Positions 8,701-17,927 of a stretch of DNA of 17,927 bases are shown piece by piece. The notes below the pieces were generated by a model that worked only from the letters and a program-made list of their open reading frames with translations, did no database searches and was not told where the DNA came from. Both the position numbers and the translations under genes were made by a program. Source of the stretch: Amoebophrya sp. AT5.2 (Eukaryota > Sar > Dinophyceae > Syndiniales > Amoebophryaceae); NCBI GenBank assembly GCA_005223375.1, contig RXOD01004830.1:1-17927 (forward strand), read 5' to 3'. Every line of letters starts with the position of its first letter. The stretch's first letter is position 1.

Positions 8701-11700
8701 TTCCTGCACGCGGCGCTAGTTGTGGAGCAATGCGGGATGGAAAAGGGAAGGGCAGGGACGACGGCCAGAAGTCAGTTTCACTTTCATCTGGGAGTTCGCA
8801 CCAGCTACCCGTGGGAACTACAATAACGGCAAGAACGAGCGTAATATTAAATGGCAAAGGCGCGAAGCCGATGTCTCCGAACATCGCCGGCGAAATCGCT
8901 CCTGCACCGCGGTTGGTCAAAGGTGCGCTCATGGCACAACACGCGGCGCCTCCTCCGTCGCCGGCAGCAGTTGATCCAGCGCCCGCAAATGATCGGTTGG
9001 ATGCCTGCAAAAAGCAATGTTCTCCTTCCGCGTCCACCAAGCGGCAGGCTGCCCCTCTTCTCGCAGCAAGTACCGCCATACAGAAACTGCTCGACGTGGA
9101 CGACGACGCGGTCGAGCGGGTCATGGCAGCTCTTTCGTATCGCTACGCACTCGGCGACAACTCGACGGAAAACGCGGTGCAGGAGTGTACCGAGATCGTT
9201 TCGAGGTTCAAGGCAAGCTGGCAGAAGAATCGCCCGAACTCGTCCAACAGCGAACTCGCCGACCACATCGTGAGATTCTGCGAAGAGAAAAGCGCGGGTG
9301 CGTTGAACAAGAAAAAGCAGGAGGTCGCTGGGGGTAGGGGAGGGGGAATTGTTGTGAACAAAAGTGTTGCGGCGGTGCACGGGGGTTCGAAAGAACAACA
9401 ACCGGATGGAGCTGAGGCTGTTACCAGCGGCAGCAGCGGTAAGGCCGAGGTTCTCGCAGAGAAAAGCTCCGCGTCTGGTGAGCGCAAACAAGAGGTCCTT
9501 CCTGTTCCTGCACGCGGCGCCTACGCTGCCGATGTTGACCAAGGACAAAAAGGGGGCAAGAAGACGGCCGAGAAGAGCGGGGAAATCGAGCGTCCGCGCG
9601 ACAAAAAATCGGACGGCAAGATCAAGAACAACGCTGATGATGGCCACAACTCGAAGTGGAACCCGCACCCGGCGTCGGCGAATTCTTCCTGGGCGGAGGG
9701 TTCCTGCTGGGCGGAATCATCGTCGTGGCGCGAGCAGAAGTCCTGGCAGCAGCGTCATTACAACGACAACTCGAATCATTGGCCCTACAGCGAAACGGAC
9801 TACAAGAATTACGACCAGCACAGCTACAGGGAGTATGGCCGCAATACAGATCGGGCTCCAGCGTGGTGCCAGTGGAGAGATGGGGGTTGGAAGAAAGGCG
9901 CTGGGGATTGGAAGAGTGAAAACGACCGCAACGAGTACCCTTTGTGGGACGCCGGGCGCGAAAGTAGCGAATGGCTACCGCGAAGGACACAGAAGGGCCG
10001 TGGCAGAAGGGAGACAAGCAGACACCCACCGCAGAGAAAGGGGAGCGGGAAAGGCAAGAGAGGCTGGAACGTCTACATCGCCCCGAAGGACGAGAGCACT
10101 CCCGAACAACGGGTAGAAGAAGCAGGGTATTACGACCCGCGGAGCGCAGGACAGCAACTTGTCGAGAAGATGAATGACACGTCCACCAAACCGAAGGGCC
10201 GGAGCAGGTTCGAGGGCTTATACAAATCTCCCACGGGTACACCGGTGCTGGAGAGAAAGAGAATGCCGGTAGTTGCAGTGCCGGTCCTGCAGCTGCAGAA
10301 GTTCTCGCCTGCGGAACGAGTGAGTCCGAAGGAACGAAAAACTCCGTCCACAGGAGCGGGGACCTCCAGCCACGCGGAAACAACACCGACACCGGCCACA
10401 CGTACAACGACGAAGACGGAAAATGGAATTGTGGGGGCCGCGAAAGGTGAGCCGAAAGCAGCATCTTCTCCTACCCGCTCAGACCGGGGCACGCCAATGA
10501 CGATCCCGTCCGGAGCAGCAAGCGTCGCTGGTGGAGAGACGCCCATCCTGATTCCAGACTCGCTGAAAAGTAATAACGCAGCAGCCCGGTCGCAAGATAG
10601 CGGCATATCTCCACTCGTCACCGACGCAGGTGGAGGTGGGCCGCCCGTTGTGGAGCAGAAAAAAGTCACCTCCGTCTCCGAGAACGTGTCGGCTTCGGGA
10701 GTCACGCTCCCTCTCGACGCAACGAAGAAGAAGAAGAAGGAAGCAGATGAAGAACCATCCGCATCTGCAGCGAAAAAAGCCGCTGCACCTCAATCGATCA
10801 TGCCGACCGTTTCGACGGAGCTGAAGCCGTTTGGGATGTCGCTCGTGGTCCTGGACGACGATGAGGTGGTCGTAGACAAAAAGCCGTCCGAAAATAGCGA
10901 CAAGAAGCCCTCCTGCTCCCAACCCCCACCGGTGGTGAAAATGCAGCTTCACGACGCGAAACAACCCGCGCCTGCATTGCGGCTTGTGGTCGAGCCCGCG
11001 CGAGTGCCGGCCGGCCGCATCGTCCGGAAGCAAATGAAGCCACCGTCGCGAAGCGGATCGCCGATTAAGCGCGGGGGCGCCCCGTCCCTGATCGCGTCCC
11101 TTGACCTTGTGCCCGTGCTGCAGAGGAGTGTGCTCGTGGCAGGAACAGGAACGGGAACGCCGAGCCGACACACGATTGGAGGAGCGAAAGCGTCTGGTGC
11201 AAGTAGAAGTGGCGTCGCAGATACCGCTACCGGTGCAGGTGCTCCTTCCGCGGCCCCGTCGCCAGCTGCAGCTGCCGGAGCGAAAAAAGAGGGAAACTTG
11301 ACGCTTACAGGAGTCCCTGCTCCGACTCCCAATGCTGGCACTATTGGCCTGTCTCTGCTCAATCCGTCCATTCTGAGCGCGAACCCATCGGCCGTTTCTG
11401 CGAGTCTGAAGAGCCGCGCGTCTTTGCTCCGGATTCGCACGCCGCCCTCATATTCCACGAAAAAGTACGTAAAAACCGGAGAAGCGGGGGCAGCGATCGC
11501 GAAGCCGAAAAAGCCCGTCGACTACAACTTGTTTAACCCGCCGGCGCGGCCAGTGGACCCCGCCTCCCCAGCGAAGGCGTCCGTGCAAGCCGCGAAGCGA
11601 GATGAAGTCCCGACGGCGACTGCTTCTGCCGCGGTGAAGAAGGGAAATACTCCTAAACCACGAACCAGCAGCAGTCCCAGCACCTCCTCAGCGCACCGAG

Positions 11701-12965
11701 CAGCCCCGACGGCGAACAAAAAGCGAGGCGGTACGAAGATGACACTGGGGGTGGAAGGAAGTAATGCAAATGTTGCAGGACGTACAGCTGCAAAGAACGA
11801 CGAGTACTGGGTGGATTTGTACGTAGTCGGGGAGCCGAAATTGAACGGAACCTACATGCCGCAAAAGGGGATCGACAAGGAAAACCTCACCTACTGGCTC
11901 AACGCTGGGAAAAACACAAAGATCTGCTCGCACGTACTGTTAGTTTGCCATTTTTACGGTAGCTCTTATTTTCGCTTGTTCTCTATTGTGACTGTGAGTG
12001 TTCTTTCAGTTTCCACATCGAGCATGACTTCTCGTTGTCGTGCTCCCACCCCATGTCAACAACCGTCTCAGTTCCTTGCTCCGAAGGGTCCTGAGGGTGC
12101 GAGTTGCTGGATGTTCCGGGATGCGACGACGGACGCACCGCTCCTGCGGAGCTCGTTGCACCGGCGGAATCAAAACGAAAAAGACAAGTGGGCCGAGCGG
12201 TGCTTCTACATCCCCTCTGCGGTGCAGGCGTGGTTTACGTTAGACAAGACGCAGGGGATCAAGCAGCACACTTCGCTCATGATTGCCGAAGGGGATGAAA
12301 TTTCGAAAGCGACGAGAGTGTTCGGGGTTGGAACTGAAGCTGGAGCAGCAAATAAAGCGGGTGCAGCAACACTTCCCGTGGCTCCGCAGAAGATGAACAC
12401 CAAAAAGTTCGCAAAGACCGGCACCAAGAAGCCAGCGACTAAGCCTGAAGCTGCAAAAGCAGCAGTTACTTCGAAAACCAAGGCGGCGGCTTCTACGAAC
12501 ATCACAATAAAGAAGGACATCAATTCGTCTGTGAACGACGGATCACTATTCTCGAAACCTCTGCTCGAAGCCCAGCAGTCGGGGGCGACCACAACCGCAG
12601 GAGCAGGTGAGAAGAAGCCGAGCAAGCCGTCGGGGCAGCAGTTTCCGTTCCTCACGAAGTCGAACAGACCCGCAAAAATCGCCGCAACCCCCCCGCACAT
12701 CGCTTTGAGAGATAACGGGGAGGCAGATGGAGCCAGCAAGGTCTCTTCGCTCCAGAAGAGCAGCAAGGTCCACGGCTTGCTGAAAGCGAAAACTGTCGGA
12801 AAACAGAAGGCCGCAAAGGCATCTGCCACTCAGCCCTCTACTGCGGTGAAGAAATCCGGGACGAAAGCAGAAAGCCGCGAAAAGGCAGTGGCGCGGAAAG
12901 TCGAAAATCGGCGTGCGCAAGCGCTGATTGAGCCACCTCCGGAATCTTCGGACTCCGAAGCGTAA
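5750..12965 (+). CDS. Giant, mostly disordered protein of unknown function, three exons
   Basis: Best model: exons 5750-6520, 6891-11933 and 12072-12965, about 2235 residues. ATG 5750 is the first Met after an in-frame TGA at 5726. Most of the protein is Ser, Ala, Lys and Pro rich with no fold I recognise. Four stretches look more constrained. Residues ~384-557 are basic, with heptad-like Lys/Leu spacing and WYGPTWEYVW. Residues ~986-1067 look helical (AIQKLLDVDDDAVERVMAALSYRY). Residues ~1179-1291 are Trp/Tyr/Ser-rich and are followed by an Arg/Gly/Lys stretch that could bind nucleic acid. Residues ~1894-2025 form a compact region (YWVDLYVVGEPKLNGTY, SCWMFRD, WAERCFYIPSAVQAWF) split by the second intron. 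A Lys/Ala tail with an acidic end follows. A nuclear or RNA-linked role is only a guess. The coding call rests on over 6 kb of open frame with GC-rich codons. The first intron is unusual and its exact ends are uncertain. Confidence 0.78.
6540..6613. repeat. Near-perfect 37-base-arm palindrome at the left edge of the insertion
   Basis: Arms 6540-6576 and 6577-6613 are inverted copies of each other with no loop. The inner 19 bases on each side (ending ACTACCAGCC, then GGCTGGTAGT) are perfect, and the outer parts carry a few mismatches. As RNA or single-stranded DNA this would form a strong hairpin. Confidence 0.9.
6577..6925. mobile_element. Candidate introner-like insertion with 32-base terminal inverted repeats
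   Basis: Bases 6577-6608 are the exact reverse complement of 6894-6925, so a 349-base unit has 32-base terminal inverted repeats. Between them lies the primase exon 1/intron 1 copy. A third, diverged copy of the repeat stands outside the left end at 6540-6576, in the same orientation as the right-hand copy, like a long target duplication. No transposase is encoded. It may be a non-autonomous introner-type element or the scar of a template-switching repair event. The boundaries are seen directly; the mechanism is inferred. Confidence 0.6.
6614..6883 (+). pseudogene. Displaced copy of primase exon 1 (3' part) plus intron 1
   Basis: The copy matches primase 2417-2702. The exon part, 6618-6786, is 169 bases with no indel and 8 substitutions against 2421-2589; six are synonymous and two change residues (Ile to Met, His to Gln). 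The intron part, 6787-6883, keeps the GT donor and CCACAG acceptor but has several deletions. It encodes YYDRVRPTGKVP and FEGLAKARLKVLHMFE, lacks the primase start codon and cannot make primase. It sits inside the first intron of the giant gene. Confidence 0.9.
11934..12071 (+). other. Probable intron 2 of the giant gene (138 bases, stop-free, multiple of 3)
   Basis: The reading frame stays open here, but the segment turns abruptly T-rich and encodes a hydrophobic, unrelated peptide (VLLVCHFYG...). The donor CAC|GTACTG and acceptor GTCTCAG|TTCC are both phase 0, giving KICSH-FLAPKGPEG. An earlier acceptor at 12009 would bring in an in-frame stop. Retention would add 46 residues without breaking the protein. 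Confidence 0.65.
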
Positions 12966-14557
12966 ATGTGATTGCGAACCGTGCTTAACTCTGGCACTAA
13001 GGAAAAACGTGATGTGGGAACCAACTCTAGCCCCGATTTTTTTTGTGGAATAACGTCTACTTCCATTGATTTGCCAAAAATTTTGGATTTGCCAAAAAAA
13101 ACCCATAATTTAATTGCAAAAAAACATTGCCACAGGAAAAGTGAATTGTTGAGCATCGAACTTCTTCGAAATTAATTTGAGATGAGTATCATGCGGGGAC
13201 ACGCTCAGGAAGCGACCAAATTGATGAAGAAATAATTGATAGCGACGCTCCATTGACTCTCACAGTATCATTGCACTATATTAATTTTGACACCCATCAT
13301 TGCCCATCATCCATGATCATGAAGGAAGCGTGGGGATCTACGGCGGCCCATTTTTTGTAACCAAAGTTGGTAGAACTAGAAGTTTTCTAAACTGCACGAA
13401 GAACGAAACATCGATTGCTGTTTGAACATCGATCCACTTCTTAGAACCTAATCACCGCCCATTCGTGATGAACGCCAGATTTTTGATTTTGAAGATTTTG
13501 ATGACTACGTGAGAATACTTGATTCTAAAGTTGACCGATACTAATACAATAAATATCAGCGTACGAACGATGAAGACGATGACGAACACGAACATCGATA
13601 AACATCAAATAGATTGAGATATTCATAGCGCACAACACGACATGTCAACATGATTTTGTTATAACAAACCAGAGAAACCACAACGACCAACACTGAGACG
13701 CGGAAAGAACCCGCTTTTTGGACATAGAACACATGGGGACGAATACATGACTTTGTGGGTGATGAGATCTGATCTCCTTTGATGTAGGTACGAAGACCAG
13801 GAGAGTTCCCTGTGCGTAGGGTAGGACCTCCTTCGTTGCGTGACGTGTCTTCGTGGATGGATCATTTGCGTTCCCAGCATATCATATCCGTCGTCCTTGT
13901 AGTCGAAGTATAGCTAAAGTTCGTTTCACTTAATGTGGATGTGACAGGATGCCAAGCAGGACCAGGAGCAGGAGATCGATTCATTGTTCATGCGTCTTTT
14001 ATTTTTTGGGTCGCGTCCGTTCGTGAAAGGCTCGAAACGATGGTGCCGTCGAGAAGAGGCTCACGCGTGTAAGAGCAGCGTCTGTATTTGTTCCTGTGGT
14101 GGTCGTGGCTCGTGACCTCTTGCTCCAGTACCATGCATGGTTGCGTCAGTGTGTCGATTTTCGAACAGGACCCCCCAATTTTCGATTTCAAGCCCCTCGG
14201 AGACTCCGAGTAGGTACGAGGAGGAGGAACCCCTTTTCACTCAGATTCATTGCGAAAGAAAGCCTTCAATTTCACCGTGTGACGCGGCGGACGCTACCTA
14301 GTGCTACATGCACTTCTGCCGTTCCTCGCTGGGTTCCAGCACAGCACTCTAAAAACTATCACCATCGCCTACTTCTACGTTTCGGCGGCTACGAAAAAGT
14401 CTTGGTAGCTACAACATGCGCCTCGTCTAAGGAAAAAATAGTATCCATATCCAAAACCAAGAACAAGAAGAAGAATCAATCGGCATCGGCTTTTGATTTT
14501 GCGGCTTTCCTCACAAGACAGAGACACCCCTACCCTGCGATCAGTTTTCCAACCAGC
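12966..14557. other. Intergenic region between the giant gene and the thioesterase gene
   Basis: About 1.6 kb, clearly AT-rich from 13020 to about 13700 and GC-richer later. I see no tRNA, rRNA or recognisable protein. A 13-base direct repeat (GATTTGCCAAAAA) occurs at 13068-13080 and 13086-13098. The thioesterase frame is open upstream to 14096, but the encoded Arg-rich peptide has no family similarity and composition shifts near 14550, so I treat it as 5' UTR or promoter. Confidence 0.55.
13068..13098. repeat. 13-base direct repeat GATTTGCCAAAAA
   Basis: There are two identical copies five bases apart (13068-13080 and 13086-13098), just downstream of the giant gene. It is AT-rich, with no assignable role. 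Confidence 0.6.
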
Positions 14558-16115
14558 ATGAGTACTAACCACGGACGCAAGCCCCCGCGCGATGGCTTCG
14601 CGCCGATCGGGAGTTTTCGCGATCCAGAACCGGATACCGCGGAGAATACGCAGAGGCTACTGCGCACCTCGATCGAGCTGGAGAAGCACGCGCCAACCCG
14701 CCAGACCTACTACTTTGTGGCGAAAAAGGAAAACCTCCACACGCCGCCGAACGGAGCCCACATTTTCGGGGGTCAAATCCTTTCCCAAGCGCTGCACGCC
14801 GCGAGCCTCACGCTGGGACCGGTACCCGTCGTGATTTAGAGTTCATCACACTGCAACTGAATGTGCGCGACCTGTACTAGTTCTGGTTGAGTAAACGTAA
14901 ACCCATGATGTTTTAAATCTATCCATGTAAGGAGGAAGAAGAAGAACGGGAAATCCTAGGCGTTTAGCGCCGCAAGATTAACATCATCAAATCTATCCAT
15001 GTATCTATGTTTTAAACACCGTACGATTTTTTCCACACGCGGCTGACCCCACTCGAAACCAGGGCAAGTTTGCGCACTCTCTCCACGCGTATTTTCTTGG
15101 GCGTGGCGACCTCTCCGTCGACTTGAGTTATCGGGTCCGCGTCGTCCGCGATGGGCGGTCGTTCAGCACACGGAATGTGGACGCTCTTCAGCGTGGCCAG
15201 GTGATCTTTTCCTGCATCGTTTCGTCGCAAGTGCCCGAGAAGTCCGTGAAAGAGTACCACATCGGTTTTCCGCCCGACGTTTTAGAGTTCTGCGCGAAAG
15301 TGGCGAGGGTCACCGTAGGGGAGCTCCGGGCGTCTCCATCGCCCGGAGTGGCACCCATGCTGCCCCCGGCCTTATCATTATCGCCGCCCGCGTCACCGTC
15401 GAGGAAATGGACCGGAGCTGCTGCACCACAGACGGAAGCGGGAGTTTTGTTCGACCCCGCTGTGCACTTGAAGCCGTACGACGAGGAGATTTTTGCTGCG
15501 TTTCTCCGCGCGGTGACGAAAGGGACCGCCGCCGCGGAGGGGCAAGAACAAAAAGAGATCTTCGAGGATGTGAAGAAGCACCGCGACTTCCGCGGCGGTC
15601 CAACGCCGCTCGACATCCGGCCCCTGCTGCTGTCCCCCGACTGGCCCGCGGGGACACAAGAAGAGCCCGGCCGACTGGTGTGGTTCGTGCGGACCAAGTA
15701 CCCGATCCTAGAAGAGGCCGCAAGGGATAGGAAAAAATCTTCGGAGGACGTCGTTTATCACCAGTCCGTGCTGGCGCATATGAGCGACACGAACCTGGCG
15801 CTGTGCGCCTTCGCGCCGTTGAACGGGTACCACTGCCGGACACAGCGCATCAAGAACATGGTGTCGCTGGACCACGCGCTGTGGTTCCACGAGCCGTACG
15901 GGGACGACAAGTGGCGCGCGGACGAGTGGCTACTGTTCGACTGCACGTGTCTGACGATCGGGTCGAGCCGCGCCACTGTACGGGGGAAGGTGTACTGCTG
16001 GCGCACAAAAACTCTGGTCGCGAGCCTGGCGCAGGAACTGCTGCTCAGGTTCGAGGATGGGCGTGGTCCTGCTGGGGCGGCAGTGGAGGTGCGGGGCGGA
16101 AGAGCAAAGATGTAA
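14558..16115 (+). CDS. Acyl-CoA thioesterase II (TesB/ACOT8 family), two exons
   Basis: Exons 14558-14821 and 15063-16115 give 438 residues. The enzyme hydrolyses acyl-CoA to free fatty acid and CoA and has a double-hotdog fold. The N-terminal hotdog shows the family strings GAHIFGGQILSQALHAAS, then HSLHAYFLGRGD and VRDGRSFSTR. The C-terminal hotdog shows SLDHALWFHEPY, DEWLLF, VRGKVY and LVASLAQELLLRF. The catalytic triad of E. coli TesB (Asp204, Thr228, Gln278) maps to Asp358, probably Thr386 (or Thr383), and Gln412. With the chosen splice sites the distance from FGGQ to HSLH equals that in E. coli TesB. The protein is longer than usual (TesB 286, human ACOT8 319) because of a Pro/Ser/Ala-rich insert of about 50 residues between the hotdogs. 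It ends in Ala-Lys-Met, a permitted peroxisomal type-1 signal. The frame is open upstream to 14096, so a longer N-terminus is possible but unlikely. Confidence 0.92.
14822..15062 (+). other. Thioesterase intron (241 bases) with internal direct repeats
   Basis: The donor GACCG|GTACCC and acceptor AACCAG|GGCAAG are both phase 0. In-frame TAG at 14837 shows it must be removed. Two later GTs (14828 and 14831) are also in phase but would add residues relative to the family. Confidence 0.85.
14908..15016. repeat. Paired short direct repeats inside the thioesterase intron
   Basis: AAATCTATCCATGTA occurs at 14915-14929 and 14989-15003. ATGTTTTAAA occurs at 14908-14917 and 15007-15016. The order of the two motifs is swapped between the copies, and they bracket about 60 bases. 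This could be the footprint of a small insertion. Confidence 0.65.
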
Positions 16116-17205
16116 GTGCAGGATGGATATGGAATCAAACTTTATGTTTTTTTTTTGAATCACACACAGTCCGAGTTTTCTATTGTCATGTGTTTTGCTC
16201 GTGCATCAGTACGCACACAGGATATCAGACGCGATATCTACAGACGCACACAGGTCCGACGCACACAGGACACACCTTCACGCAGTGCTGAAGTGCGTAT
16301 GTGTCCTGCGCGCGGCCGCTCTGCACACGATACAGCCCCTTTTTCTTCAAAGGCCAAAATTGCCGCATCGCTCTTCATAGGGCAGGTGTTCAGAGTATGG
16401 GCAAGAAACATTTCATCCCATGTTATTCGATGTGAGGCTGCCAATGAGTGGGTAATGTGAGGGAGACAGCGAGTGGGTCCATCTGCGCTCTGGTGGAAGT
16501 TTGTGGTTTTGAGCCCAGCTTCGTTCGAGCAATGCATGCGATGGTAGAAATTTTGCCCTACGTTGAACTTCGTTGCGCGCTTTCTTCTGTCCGTCGGGTG
16601 GCATCGATTTATTGCCAGCACGAGGAGGGCGATCTGTAGTTGTCGTCTTCAGCTTCAGCAAATTGCATATTCTTCGCACTGCTCGCACTAGATTCAGTCT
16701 AAAATATATTTAATAAATTCAGACCGGATAGGTATACATAGCAGCACCTTGCATAGCACGCTAAGGATCAGGCTACCCCTGCTACCTCCCCAACCCAATT
16801 CTCTTCAAATTTGTCACTGTCGGTCCCAAGAAGTACGATATGCAGATACGATTACGAACAAGACACCAGATTCTTTCATCTCCCCGTCTGCTTTCTCCCA
16901 TGAAAGTGGTTTCAAAACTGCATGAATTCCCGCGAAGAAGCACGCCGTGTAACACACAGACATATCCAAATCAAACCCAAATGAATTTTCCCCACTGCTC
17001 ACTGACGGACGACGAAGCTCTTTTTTTTGCGGTCAAGCGAGAGCAGTGTCCGCGCGCAAGAATTGTTGATTCCGGAAAAGTAGTGATCATTGTTTGTCCT
17101 CAAATTTTTAAAAACAAACTCGAGCCCTCTCTTGGTGGGCCGCGACCTTGAGAGTCAACACCTGACACTTCGAGAGCGCGCCTGCGTGGCAGCACAGCCG
17201 CGAGG
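16116..17205. other. Intergenic region between thioesterase and dynein genes
   Basis: About 1.1 kb without a convincing gene on either strand. It contains a short repeat cluster at 16211-16269, an AT-rich patch at about 16698-16720 and a T-run at 16147-16156. An in-frame TGA at 17149 separates this region from the dynein start. Confidence 0.6.
16211..16269. repeat. Three copies of ACGCACACAGG with a GATATC inverted pair
   Basis: Copies start at 16211, 16244 and 16259. Between the first two is GATATC-AGACGC-GATATC, a small palindromic pair. The cluster lies about 100 bases after the thioesterase stop. No function can be assigned. Confidence 0.7.
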
Positions 17206-17885
17206 ATGCCGGACGAGAAGGCCGCCGCTGATGCGTTCAAGCCGGACCTATGGGTCCACAACCGGGTGTACAACATCTTCGGGTTTCCGAAGGCCAAGCA
17301 GGACAAGGCGATGGCGGCGCTGGATGACGACACCAAGAACGAGGTGAAGGCGTTCTGCGACAAGGAGGAGTACCAGTTTCTGACCTTCAGTTCAGGAGCG
17401 GAAGGGGTGTGGACCGCAGTCGCGGAACTGCCGGACCTGTCCAAGCTGAAGAAGAAAGTGCTCTTCGTGCACAAGGTATTCATTGTGGTGATGATTTTTT
17501 GTTGCAACAGCACGACCCTCTATACCCACGACACAGGTGGACTTCGCCCTGCCAAGTCTAGTTTTGGAGGGGTGTTTGACTTTGAGTTTGACTTTGATGA
17601 CTTTGAAACAAACGCACCCGAGATACAAGAAGCCGCTCAAAAATCAGAAGATATGAATCTCCTTCGCTTTTTTCAGGTTGGCGCGGGCAAGATCACCAAG
17701 GAGAATTTGTTCGACAAGGTGATCTTTATGGAGGCCACCAAGGACGTGATGGGTATGCTTAACACCTACTGCCACTCTGTGTACCTGTCCACTCTCTCCA
17801 ACCCGGCGAACCAGACTGGGTGGAGCGACCTTTTGTCCAAGGACCTCATGGACAAGTACCACGTGTTTTATGGTGGGACCAGCTG
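17206..17885 (+). CDS. Dynein heavy chain, N-terminal part (3' end beyond the window)
   Basis: Exon 1 is 17206-17475 and exon 2 is 17677-17885, which ends at a strong donor (CTG|GTAAGT) near the window edge. About 160 residues are visible of a protein normally over 4000 long. ATG 17206 is the first Met after an in-frame TGA at 17149. The first ~90 residues (MPDEKAAADAF, then LSKLKKKVLFVHK) and the exon 2 strings GKITKENLFDKVIF, LSNPANQTGWSDLL and SKDLMDKYHVF match the start of axonemal-type dynein heavy chains, just before and into the tail domain DHC_N1. The motor domain lies outside the window, so outer-arm, inner-arm or other type cannot be settled. Such proteins power cilia and flagella. 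Confidence 0.75.
17476..17676 (+). other. Probable dynein intron 1 (201 bases, stop-free, multiple of 3)
   Basis: The donor CACAAG|GTATTC and acceptor TTTTTTCAG|GTTGGC are both phase 0. The join VLFVHK-VGAGKITKEN fits the family. The intron has no in-frame stop, and 17574-17608 holds a TTTGAC/TTTGAG/TTTGAT-type hexamer repeat that would read as acidic-aromatic residues (FDFEFDFDDF) if retained. Confidence 0.7.
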
Positions 17886-17927
17886 GTAAGTGGGTAAATG
17901 GTAAGTGAATTCTTTTGGGCGCTTTTT

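Noticed and set aside
7754..9124. 456-codon antisense open frame opposite the giant gene
   Set aside because: It is a shadow of GC-rich, Ser/Ala-rich coding sequence; it has low-complexity content and no family likeness. Other minus-strand frames in 7098-12829 are the same.
11934..12009. Shorter intron ending at the T-rich acceptor TTCTTTCAG
   Set aside because: It shifts the frame and meets a TGA within six codons; the acceptor at 12071 keeps the frame.
13312..13326. U1 stem-loop I-like string (GATCATGAAGG), also at about 3568
   Set aside because: Neither site has the U1 5' end upstream or a matching stem. The core is a short palindrome likely to recur by chance.
14096..14557. 154-residue N-terminal extension of the thioesterase
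   Set aside because: The frame is open, but the peptide is basic and low in family similarity, and base composition changes to coding-like only near 14550. I kept 14558 as the start.
17476..17536. Shorter dynein intron ending at ACACAG
   Set aside because: Phase-0 reading from 17537 hits a TGA before the conserved GKITKEN block.
1..17927. tRNA, rRNA, dinoflagellate spliced-leader RNA, CRISPR or transposase gene
   Set aside because: I looked for T-loop motifs, the spliced-leader core and repeat-spacer structure and found none that hold up. By-eye reading could miss a divergent case.

Overview
The window looks like nuclear DNA of a single-celled, flagellated eukaryote. It has GC-rich exons, mostly GT-AG introns of about 110-370 bases, AT-richer intergenic stretches of about 1-1.6 kb, and a dynein heavy chain gene. 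All five genes I can support lie on the + strand. One-way gene clusters together with repeat-bearing introns are known in dinoflagellates, notably parasitic syndineans such as Amoebophrya, so an alveolate of that kind is my best guess. That is an inference: no rRNA, spliced-leader RNA or other taxonomic marker is present.

Layout: (1) 3-1328, the 3' part of an unrecognised gene whose protein carries three copies of a 26-residue FFGK...FKQDP...GKW repeat. (2) 2367-4784, a complete five-exon gene for the DNA primase large subunit (PRI2/PRIM2). The spliced reading gives 511 residues, and its four iron-sulphur cysteines are spaced almost exactly as in the human protein. (3) 5750-12965, a very large, mostly disordered protein of about 2235 residues with no recognised family. 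(4) 14558-16115, a two-exon TesB/ACOT8-type acyl-CoA thioesterase ending in a peroxisome-like Ala-Lys-Met. (5) 17206 to the right edge, the start of a dynein heavy chain gene.

The most interesting structure is the first intron of the giant gene (about 6521-6890). It holds a displaced copy of most of primase exon 1 plus all of primase intron 1. The copy is bracketed by 32-base perfect inverted repeats, and a 37-base near-palindrome marks its left edge. A related direct repeat, in matching reading register on both sides, suggests the insertion landed in coding sequence and became an intron. The copied exon differs from the primase exon almost only at synonymous sites, which a simple dead intronic copy does not explain.

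The genes have unrelated jobs (DNA replication, lipid metabolism, motility), so the order looks like ordinary eukaryotic neighbourhood and not a pathway cluster. Gene models are read by eye from frame, splice consensus and remembered family alignments. No transcripts or database searches were available.
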